Source: an uncultured Oribacterium sp. (GTDB lineage: Bacteria > Bacillota > Clostridia > Lachnospirales > Lachnospiraceae). From it: a stretch of DNA of 12,630 bases. Below the pieces are notes generated by a model. The model was not told where the DNA came from, ran no database searches, and was given only the letters and a program-made list of their open reading frames with translations. Below, piece by piece: positions 1 to 7,200 of the stretch (position 1 is its first letter; every line of letters begins with the position of its first letter). The stretch lies in NCBI GenBank assembly GCA_937927445.1, contig CALAOB010000011.1:1-12630 (forward strand), in the 5' to 3' direction. The position numbers were made by a program, and so were the translations under genes.

Positions 1-47
1 CAAACACACGTTAAGTCAAAATCATAATCGATGCACTTTCCTATAAA

Positions 48-86
48 GCAAAAAAGCCGGATCATTCCCTTCGGAATCATCCGGCT
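48..86 (-). terminator. Intrinsic terminator of recA
   Basis: An inverted repeat at 55-86 pairs AGCCGGAT with ATCCGGCT. A single mismatch separates this from a second 5-bp stem (ATTCC/GGAAT) closed by a 4-base loop. Read on the minus strand, the hairpin runs directly into a run of six Ts and starts 17 bases past the recA stop codon. This is a textbook Rho-independent terminator and indicates that recA transcription ends here, so no recX is cotranscribed within the window. Confidence 0.93.
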
Positions 87-103
87 GATCAGAAAATGCA
101 GTA

Positions 104-1216
104 TTACATCTGATCCTCTTCATCCGCATCATCCGACGGCAGCTGCTGCGCAGCCGCCGCCTCGGCCTCGGCGAACTCGTCCTTCGGCAGTCCGTACTTC
201 TCGCGTACGAGACCCTCGATCTCGGCCATGATCGCCGGATTCTGGCGGAGGTACTCCTTCGCGTTCTCGCGTCCCTGTCCGATCTTCTCGCCGTTATAGG
301 CGAACCACGCACCGGACTTCTCGACGATGTTCTCATTGACCGCAAGATCCAGGACGTCACCGGCCTTCGAGATGCCCTCACCGAACATAACATCGAACTC
401 CGCCTGCTTAAACGGTGGAGCGATCTTGTTCTTTACGACCTTTACACGTACACGGTTACCGGCGGCATCCCCGTTCTGCTTCAGAGTCTCCACCCGACGG
501 ATATCCAGTCGTACGGAGGCGTAGAACTTCAGTGCCCGTCCACCGGTCGTCGTCTCCGGGTTTCCGAACATCACGCCGACCTTCTCACGCAGCTGGTTGA
601 TAAAAATCAGGATACAGTCCGACTTCGCGATGACCGCCGTCAGCTTACGAAGTGCCTGCGACATGAGTCGTGCCTGCAGACCGACGTGGCTGTCGCCCAT
701 CTCACCATCGATTTCCGCCTTCGGAACGAGGGCTGCGACCGAGTCGATGACCAGGATGTCGATCGCACCGGAGCGCACCATCGTCTCGGCGATCTCCAGT
801 GCCTGCTCACCGGAATCCGGCTGGGAAATATAGAGATTATCGATATCGACGCCGATGTTCTGCGCGTACTTCGGATCCAGTGCATGCTCCGCATCGATGA
901 AGCCGGCGATCCCGCCACGCTTCTGCACCTCGGCTACGGCATGCAGCGCGAGGGTCGTCTTACCGGAGGACTCCGGTCCATAGATCTCGATGATTCTTCC
1001 CTTCGGGTAGCCGCCGGCACCAAGCGCGATATCCAGGGAAAGGGATCCGGTCGGTACGGTTTCGATATTTAGATTTGCGGCCGACTCGCCGAGCTTCATG
1101 ATCGAGCCCTTACCAAAATTCTTTTCGATCTGTGTGAGTGCCACATCCAGGGCCTTCAGCTTCTGGTCATGATCCTGATTGTAGTCAACCGGTGCCTTAC
1201 TGGTCTTCGCTGCCAT
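104..1216 (-). CDS. recA: RecA recombinase
   Basis: RecA is the ATP-dependent strand-exchange protein of homologous recombination and the co-protease that triggers LexA self-cleavage in the SOS response; it acts in the cytoplasm on single-stranded DNA. The 370-residue product is full length for the family. Walker A (GPESSGKTT) is at residues 80-88 and Walker B (DILVIDS) at 153-159. DNA-binding loop 1 lies around EMGDSHVGLQARLMSQ (172-187), and loop 2 around FGNPETTTGGRALKFY (217-232). The C-terminal tail is acidic (DDADEEDQM), as is usual. The ATG at 1214-1216 has a GGAGG site 6 bases upstream at 1223-1227. The gene is monocistronic, with its own promoter, SOS box and terminator. Identification is certain from the conserved core. 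Confidence 0.99.
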   Translation of the reverse strand: MAAKTSKAPVDYNQDHDQKLKALDVALTQIEKNFGKGSIMKLGESAANLNIETVPTGSLSLDIALGAGGYPKGRIIEIYGPESSGKTTLALHAVAEVQKRGGIAGFIDAEHALDPKYAQNIGVDIDNLYISQPDSGEQALEIAETMVRSGAIDILVIDSVAALVPKAEIDGEMGDSHVGLQARLMSQALRKLTAVIAKSDCILIFINQLREKVGVMFGNPETTTGGRALKFYASVRLDIRRVETLKQNGDAAGNRVRVKVVKNKIAPPFKQAEFDVMFGEGISKAGDVLDLAVNENIVEKSGAWFAYNGEKIGQGRENAKEYLRQNPAIMAEIEGLVREKYGLPKDEFAEAEAAAAQQLPSDDADEEDQM

Positions 1217-1230
1217 GTCTATCCTCCGTA

Positions 1231-1244
1231 AAAACGTATGTTCT
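1231..1244 (-). promoter_or_regulatory. SOS (LexA) box of recA
   Basis: On the minus strand the 14-mer AGAACATACGTTTT matches 12 of 14 positions of the Gram-positive SOS consensus CGAACRNRYGTTYC, including the full GAAC-N4-GTT core. It lies between the -10 box and the RBS, at about +6 to +19 from the predicted start of transcription. LexA bound here would block transcription start or early elongation. The match and position are seen directly; LexA binding is inferred from the known Bacillus/Clostridium recA arrangement. Confidence 0.85.
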
Positions 1245-1255
1245 TTTAATTCACC

Positions 1256-1284
1256 ATTTTAAGCTTAAATCACGTCGCTGTCAA
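1256..1284 (-). promoter_or_regulatory. recA promoter (sigma-A type)
   Basis: On the minus strand a perfect -35 TTGACA (1279-1284) and a -10 TAAAAT (1256-1261) are separated by exactly 17 bases. The predicted start is near 1249, giving a 5' leader of about 33 bases with the SOS box inside it. Confidence 0.88.
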
Positions 1285-1354
1285 GGAGTATACTCTTTCC
1301 TTTTCCTTTGCACGAAGTATAGCATAGTGTTTTTTCTTTGAATATAGTCGTTAT

Positions 1355-1402
1355 GCAGACCATAGTCTGTCTGCGGACCATAGTTCTAGTCTGCGAACAG
1401 AC
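1355..1402. repeat. Cluster of three dyad-symmetric elements upstream of recA
   Basis: Two similar 12-mers, AGACCATAGTCT (1357-1368) and GGACCATAGTTC (1375-1386), lie 18 bp apart centre to centre and share the core GACCATAGT. A third dyad, GTCTG-CGAA-CAGAC (1389-1402), follows directly. On the minus strand the second reads GAACTATGGTCC, which resembles a degenerate GAAC-N4-GTTC LexA core. They sit about 70-120 bp upstream of the recA -35 box. They could be protein-binding sites or pieces of RNA structure; the function is unknown. Confidence 0.5.
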
Positions 1403-1540
1403 CAGAAAAAACGATGCACAAAACACGCACAGGAGACGCTTTTTCAAGCTTTCCGACATCCCGTATCCTAGCACACGGGGTGCGCATAATTTTGCACATC
1501 GTTCATTTAAAAATTTTTATTCACAGCTTATTTCCGTCCA

Positions 1541-1584
1541 GCCGGGGCCCCGGCGCTTCCTGCGGAGGCGTACCGGGCTCCCGG
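1541..1584. repeat. Two GC-rich palindromes behind the efflux operon
   Basis: A perfect 14-bp palindrome GCCGGGGCCCCGGC occupies 1541-1554. A second hairpin CCGGG-CT-CCCGG lies at 1573-1584. They begin about 25 bases after the stop of the last efflux gene. Neither is followed by a T-run on either strand, so they do not look like ordinary intrinsic terminators; they may stabilise the 3' end of the mRNA or assist a weak or factor-dependent stop. Confidence 0.5.
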
Positions 1585-1609
1585 CAGCGCACTGCGAAGC
1601 GCGAAATCA

Positions 1610-2863
1610 TCACAGGATGCCCTGCAGTGCGTTCTGGTAGCTCAGCACCGCCGCGGAGGCGTTGATGGCGGACATGTCCGCCTGCATCTTCGATGCGATA
1701 TACTGCATCGATGCGGCCTTATAATCCGTGGCGCTCATCATGCCGGCGGCCAGCATACGCTCCGCCGAGGCCTTCTGCCGGTCCGCGATCCGGAAGCCGA
1801 GCTGCGCCGATTCAACGTCGGTGCCCGCCTGCACAGCCGCGTTATAGAGCTCCGTCATCGTGATATTCAGGTCCTGCTCCGCTGATCTCCGCTGGATATC
1901 CGTCGCGGTATAGCCGGTGATGTTCTTATCGACCGTACCCATCGCACTGCCATAGGCCACATTATGAAGCCGTGCCTCCGCGATGTCGGCCTCGAGATTC
2001 CGTCCGGCCATGTAGCTCGCATCATAGGCCGGAAGCTTTCCGATCGTCACCTTCGCGGTATCCGCCGCATTCCATCCGAGCGTCAGCGCGATCGCGTCCT
2101 TCACGGAACGAAGCTTCTCCTCGGTGTCGGCAAGACTCAGCTTCGCGCCATCGAGATTCACCTTCGCCTGCTGCACCTCGAGCGCCGTCGCCGAGCCGAG
2201 GGCCTGCTGCCGCACCGTACGCTCATACATCCCCTCGTACATCTCCACCTGATCCTGATACATCTCCCGCAGCTCCACGAGACTCTGGTAGCCCACGAAA
2301 GCACTGTTCATACCGGATATCAGGGCCACCTTCGTCGGATGCAGCCCCTGCTTCATCTTCGTCACGAGGGTTGAAATACCGCTTTCTGTCCTGTTCTGGT
2401 TTCCGGCCAGACCGGCACCTCCTGTGGACCCGATCGTTCCTTCCAGGATCTTCACCTGCTGAAGCAGTGCCTGTTTTTCTTCCGCGCTCGTGCTGCCCTT
2501 CGCCTTCTCCCGGAGATCCGAGATGGTATCTCTCAGATCACTGATCGTGCCTGAAAGCGCATCCGTCATCTGCACCAGTCCGCCGGCACGACCATCGATC
2601 ATCGCCGTCTGCGTCCGCCCGATGATACTCCGGTACTCCACGAGATCCGGGATTTCGCTGTACTCGATGGTATCATCCATGAGCGCCGCCCAGCTGGCGT
2701 CATCCATCCCGTCCGGTCGTCCTGAGGCGTCCTGCCCCGTCAACGTGTGGCTCTCGCCGTAGAGCGGATGGCTGATGGTCGTCGCGGCCAATGCAGGCGA
2801 TCCGCAGCCGTAGGCACCAAGCGTCAGGATCAGCAGCGCGGTCATGTATTTTCTTTTCTTCAT
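1610..2863 (-). CDS. TolC-family protein, second copy in efflux operon
   Basis: This is a secreted coiled-coil protein of 417 residues in the TolC/outer-membrane-factor family, the presumed exit duct of the adjacent RND pump. The ATG at 2861-2863 is chosen because AGGAG lies 7 bases upstream; an in-frame TTG at 2881 lacks support. A signal peptide occupies residues 1-26 with an ALA cleavage site (SPALA/ATT); the Cys at 20 is in a poor lipobox context. The family repeat is seen twice: around 222-263 (LGSATALEVQQAKVNL, ending TLGW) and around 372-413 (AAGMMSATDYKAASMQY). A coiled-coil stretch at 105-145 stands where TolC normally has its first beta-hairpin. No clear amphipathic beta-strands or PLFxGG-like motif are visible. 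It is a divergent paralogue of the upstream gene, 128 bases away, and is last in the operon. Confidence 0.85.
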   Translation of the reverse strand: MKKRKYMTALLILTLGAYGCGSPALAATTISHPLYGESHTLTGQDASGRPDGMDDASWAALMDDTIEYSEIPDLVEYRSIIGRTQTAMIDGRAGGLVQMTDALSGTISDLRDTISDLREKAKGSTSAEEKQALLQQVKILEGTIGSTGGAGLAGNQNRTESGISTLVTKMKQGLHPTKVALISGMNSAFVGYQSLVELREMYQDQVEMYEGMYERTVRQQALGSATALEVQQAKVNLDGAKLSLADTEEKLRSVKDAIALTLGWNAADTAKVTIGKLPAYDASYMAGRNLEADIAEARLHNVAYGSAMGTVDKNITGYTATDIQRRSAEQDLNITMTELYNAAVQAGTDVESAQLGFRIADRQKASAERMLAAGMMSATDYKAASMQYIASKMQADMSAINASAAVLSYQNALQGIL

Positions 2864-2991
2864 CTTCACTCTCCTGTTCAACTGATCGAATCAGGACCAT
2901 GTCCAGCATGCATTGCGTACTGCATGGACACGCGCATCGACACTGCGCCTGTATTACCCCAATCCAACCAGCTACATGCTTATACCTTGCG

Positions 2992-4164
2992 TCAGGATGC
3001 GCTGCTGCCCGCGAGGCCGTCGCGTCCCGCAAGATACGTGAAGTACGCACTCTGAAGCGCATAGCGGTCGAGCTTCACGGTATACTCCGCCGCCGACGCA
3101 CTGTACTGTGCATCCTCGAGATCACGCGCACTCGCTGCACCCGCCGCGTAGCTACGGGTCACACGTCCGAGCGTCGTCTGCATATTCTGCAGATTCAGCT
3201 CCGCCTTTCGAAGCTCATTCTGTGCACTCAGGACGGCGTTGTAACGTGCCGTCATGTTCGACTGCACCTGATTCTCGTCATTCGTCACGGTGATCTGCGT
3301 CGTGTTCTTCGTGCCGTCGCTCTCCGCAAGCGCGAGCTTCCGCTGATCGATCTGCAGCTGGTAGTTATTCTGAAGCGCCGTCTGCGTATCCTGCGCGAGG
3401 TTGATCGCCGCGATCATCTCGTCCGTCACCTCCGGCACCGCACAGATCTGCGGTGTCGCGTCATAGTTCCAGCCGAGGTTCACGAGCACGGTCTGCCGTG
3501 CCTTCGTAGCCGCTGCGGTCGCGGACTGCAGCGCCGCCTCGGCATCCTTCGCCGTCTTCTGTGCCGTCAGCACATCGAGCTCCGTACCGGTGCCCGCCTG
3601 CAGCTTCCGCTGGGCGGCGCCGATCTTCGTCTCATTATACTCCGCGGTCAGCTGATCAAGCTCCTTTGTAAGCTCTGAGGTATAGATTGCGATGATCTGC
3701 TGCTTGATGGCCTCCGTCATGTTGCGCTCACTCTTCTGGTTCGTGAGCTCCACGATCTGACGATCCGAATTCGTAATCGTCGTTTCGATGCCCGCGAGTG
3801 AGGTACTCCGGGTCATCTCTGCCGAGGCATCCGAGATATCTCCATTTCCGATCGAATTCGAATAGGTATCTTCGATGGCATCGAGCACATCGTCGTAGTC
3901 GAGGTCATAGGTGCCGCTGTTTTCATTATTCCGATAGTTCAGCCACATCGCCGACACCGTCGGATTATACTCATGCACGAGATCCTGCAGCTCCTCCCAG
4001 GTGATCACGTTATCGCGCAGCGTCGCCCACTGCTCCGCCGTCCGCTCCCGTTCATAGGAGGTCTGGGCCGGTGCATAGTCCACCGTTGCGGCGAACACCT
4101 GTCCGGTCATCGCCATGCAGAGCGCCAGCGTCAGGGCGGTCATCTGCTTTCTGCTTTTCTTCAT
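2992..4164 (-). CDS. TolC-family protein, first copy in efflux operon
   Basis: This is a 390-residue secreted TolC-like protein, probably the exit duct for the RND permease encoded just upstream. A signal peptide spans residues 1-26 (positive MKKSRK, hydrophobic core, cleavage near VFA/ATV). The mature N-terminus has a TolC-like segment (EELQDLVHEYNPTV, 57-70). The two helical repeats are clear: LQAGTGTELDVLTAQKTAKD (188-207, ending VNLGW at 228-232) and YAAGAASARDLEDAQYSASA (339-358). Regions where canonical TolC has paired outer-membrane strands are short and polar (284-303) or helical (118-180). The ATG at 4162-4164 has an AAGGAGAG site ideally spaced; an in-frame ATG at 4239 also has a good RBS and would add 25 residues before the signal peptide. 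It lies 125 bases behind the permease gene. Confidence 0.87.
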   Translation of the reverse strand: MKKSRKQMTALTLALCMAMTGQVFAATVDYAPAQTSYERERTAEQWATLRDNVITWEELQDLVHEYNPTVSAMWLNYRNNENSGTYDLDYDDVLDAIEDTYSNSIGNGDISDASAEMTRSTSLAGIETTITNSDRQIVELTNQKSERNMTEAIKQQIIAIYTSELTKELDQLTAEYNETKIGAAQRKLQAGTGTELDVLTAQKTAKDAEAALQSATAAATKARQTVLVNLGWNYDATPQICAVPEVTDEMIAAINLAQDTQTALQNNYQLQIDQRKLALAESDGTKNTTQITVTNDENQVQSNMTARYNAVLSAQNELRKAELNLQNMQTTLGRVTRSYAAGAASARDLEDAQYSASAAEYTVKLDRYALQSAYFTYLAGRDGLAGSSAS

Positions 4165-4236
4165 TGAACTCTCCTTTTCGACGAGCCGCCACATCATCGT
4201 AGTCCGCCGTCTGTCTCTGCCAATGCAGGCACCATT

Positions 4237-4250
4237 CATGCCGTGCCTCC
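4237..4250 (-). promoter_or_regulatory. Alternative in-frame start with strong RBS upstream of first TolC-like gene
   Basis: On the minus strand GGAGG (4246-4250) is followed after 6 bases by ATG (4237-4239), in frame with the TolC-like gene that starts at 4164. Translation from here adds a 25-residue, Arg-rich extension beginning MNGACIGRDRRR before the signal peptide. The downstream start has its own RBS and a normal signal peptide, so it is preferred; this site may be a second start or provide translational coupling. Confidence 0.4.
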
Positions 4251-4268
4251 GTGGCTATTTTATCACAA

Positions 4269-4284
4269 GTTAGCTTGCGCTAAC
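4269..4284 (-). other. Short hairpin between permease and TolC-like genes
   Basis: A perfect 6-bp stem GTTAGC/GCTAAC closes a GCAA (GNRA-type) tetraloop on the minus strand, 5 bases after the permease stop codon. No T-run follows (next is TTGTGATAAAAT), so it is not a normal terminator. It may be an mRNA stabilising or processing element in the operon. The TAAAAT at its 3' side has no good -35 partner. Confidence 0.5.
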
Positions 4285-4289
4285 AGTCT

Positions 4290-7200
4290 TTAATCCGGAA
4301 ATCCATCCGTCATATCCGAATCGTCCACCGGCGTCGGGTCGTCATCCGGGGTACCGAAACGCTCCCACTCGGAGGCCGCCTTCTGCTGATAATACTCTGC
4401 CGGATTGCGGCCATCCATATAGCCGGCCTCCGGAACGTCCTGCTCGACGTTCTTCTTCCGCTTATCCATGATCGCATAGTAGGTCGGCAGCATCAGAAGG
4501 GCGAGGATGGTCGATGCGGTGAGGCCACCGACGTCGACGAGGGCGAGGCCCTGCATCATCTGTCCGTTGTCGCCGATACCCATCGCCAGCGGCACCATGG
4601 AGATGACGGTCGTGAGGGTCGTCATCAGGATCGGACGAAGTCGGGTCGCACCGGCTTCGATCAGGGCACGCTGGAGTGGCATCGCCATACGATACTGGTT
4701 CACGGTATCGACATAGAGGATACCGTTATTTACGACGGTACCGATGAGCATCAGGAAGCCGAGGAGCGACGGCATGGAGATCGTCGCATCCACGATCCAC
4801 AGCAGGAAGAAGGAACCGATCAGCGCAAACGGCAGGGTCGTCATGACCATGAACGAGAAGCGCATGGACTCAAACTGTGCCGCCATGACAACCCAGATGA
4901 GGAAGATCGCGATGACGATGGCCGTGCCCAGCGAGCTGAACTCCTCCATCATCATTTTTGTGCTGGAACTCTCCTGGTAGCCGATACCGTTTGTCAGGTA
5001 CTTCGCGATGACCTCCTGATCGATGGTCTTCGAGGTATTCTTGTCTGCGAGCTCCGTGTAATCCGCCGTGATGGTCAGCTGATACTTACGATCATCCCGT
5101 ACTATGGTCGCCGGCGAATCCTCGAATCGGATATCGCAGAGATCCTTCAGCTGCACCTGTGCGCCGGTCGGCGTGCTGAGGAAGATATCCTCTACCTTCT
5201 GAAGATTATCATACTCATCCTTCGGGTACTCGACCTTGACATCCACATCCTCATCGTCGACCTGCATGGTCATCGCCTTCGTACCGGACAGCATGCTGTA
5301 GAGCTGCTGACCGACCTGTACCGGGGTGAGACCCTCGGCCGCCGCCTTGATCGGGTCAACATGGAACTTGATGAGCGGTGCCGCATTTTCGAGGGAGGAG
5401 TGGACCGCCGTGACATCCTTCCGCTGACGAAGCTCGTCCACGATCTGATCGGACGCCGCCTTCAGCTTATCATAGTTCGTCGAGGTGATGATCGTCGAAT
5501 AGGTATCGTTATCGACGGACATCGTCGACATCATACTGTAGGACTCGACGGTGATGACGGCATCCTTCGTGCCATCGAGGGCCTTTCGCCACTCGTTCGC
5601 CTTTTCCTTCGTCGACATGCTGCGGTCCTTCTTCAGGTACGCCGTCACGCTGTTGCCGCCACTGCTCATCATGGACATCATGCCTGAGCTGCCGGCACTT
5701 ACCATATAGTCCTCGGTGTCCGGATCCGCGGCCACCATGGCCTCGATGTTCTGAAGGATCTTATCCACTTCCTCGATCTTGAGACCCGGCTTCGTGGAAA
5801 CCGTGATATTAACCTGACCCTGATCGGTCTGCGGCATCATCTCCATACGGATCTGTGATGCCAGAACGAAGGACAGGATCAGAAGGCCGACGGTCGAGAG
5901 AAGCACCATCTTCTTATGACGGAGCAGCTTCTCCATGATGCGGCGGTACGCAGACTGCATGGAACGAACGGCCTTATAGGCCGGGGCCTTCGTGTTCTCC
6001 TTCGGCTTATAGAAGACGAAGCAGAGCGGCACGATGGAGACCGCCGAAATCAGCGAGGCAATCATACAGAAGACGATGGTGAAGCCAAGTGGTGCGAAGA
6101 ACTGTCCGGACAGGCCCTTCATGAAGCCGAGCGGCAGGAATACGACGCAGGTCGTGACGGTGGAGCCGAGCACGGACTCACCGACGGTCTTCACGGACTC
6201 AACGGCGGCACTGCGGCGTGTCTTCGTGCCGATCGCCACATACTTATCCATCGCACGGAAGCAGGCCTCCAGGACGACGATGGAGTTATCGACCATCATA
6301 CCGACGCCGAGTACCAGCGCAGACATCGTAATCATATTGAGGGAGTAGCCCATCGACCACATCGCGATGAGGGCCGTCAGAATCGAAATCGGGATGGAGG
6401 TACCGACGATGAGGGATGCCTTCCAGTCACCGAAGAAGATGAAGATGATGATCATCGAGATGATGACCGCGGCGATCATGGTCTGGAATACCGAGGAGAG
6501 CGAGCTCTTGATCATATCGGCTTCGTCCTGTACGACGATGATATCGAGGTTCTCATCCTTCGCCTTGAGCTCGTTTACTTCTTCCATGACCTCCTTCGAC
6601 ATGGATACCGCCGAGGAGTCCTGGGTCTTCGTGATGCTCAGCATCATCGTATCGTTCCCATCGTAACGACCGATGGCCGACTTATCCTCCAGTGCGAGCT
6701 GCACGAGGGCGATGTCCTTCAGGTAGATCGTACTGCCGTTTCCGGTGACGATCGAGATATTCTGAAGCGACTGTACATCCGGGTAGCTGACCGAGGTGGT
6801 GACGGAAAGATCCTGACTGCCGACGCTGGTCGTACCGGCCGGATAGCTGAAATCCGCGGCACTGACGAGCTGCGCCACCGTCGACATGGAAAGGTGATAC
6901 TGCTGCAGCTTCTCCGGGATCAGCTGGATCTGAACGTACTGCTTCTGTCCGCCGGTCGTATCCACCGACGCCACCGTGCTCAGCTTACTGAACTCCGGCG
7001 CGATGTCATTCTCGACGTAGTTGTACATGTTTTCCTGCGTCGGATTCTGTACCGTGAGGTACATGGACGGCTGCCCGTTCATGCTCATCTCGATAAAGGT
7101 CGGATCGTTCGCGCCATCCGGAAGCTTCGACTTGATGGCATCCATTTTTTTCTTCAGCGCGTCGTAGGCTTCATCCATATCTGTACCATACTCGTACTGG

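Larger units (their letters stand above)
1217..1609. other. Gene-free recA upstream region
   Basis: This 393-bp stretch separates the last efflux gene from recA; both are read on the minus strand. It holds, from recA outward, the RBS, SOS box and promoter of recA, then an AT-rich segment with two further TATACT hexamers that lack good -35 partners (1287-1292 and 1316-1321). Beyond these lie a cluster of dyad repeats (1355-1402), a weak CCCGT/ACGGG stem (1460-1479), and two GC-rich palindromes close to the efflux operon end (1541-1584). I see no convincing coding frame on either strand; the short open frames lack an RBS and overlap these elements. Confidence 0.7.

Noticed and set aside
1286..1321. 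Extra promoters for recA built on TATACT at 1287-1292 and 1316-1321
   Set aside because: No acceptable -35 hexamer lies 16-18 bases upstream of either on the minus strand. The sequence GAGTATACTC also occurs at 9556-9565, where it holds the true -10 of tetR, but a shared 10-mer alone is not evidence of function.
1460..1479. Hairpin CCCGT/ACGGG upstream of recA as a terminator
   Set aside because: Only 5 bp of stem, a 10-base loop and no adjacent T-run on either strand.
1610..2863. Lipoprotein assignment for the second TolC-like protein because of Cys20
   Set aside because: The residues before the Cys (GAYGC) do not fit a lipobox, and a normal signal peptidase I site (SPALA/A) follows.
2791..3678. 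A 295-codon plus-strand open frame opposite the TolC-like genes
   Set aside because: It spans the gap between the two TolC-like genes with an Arg/Leu/His-rich translation and no start signals.
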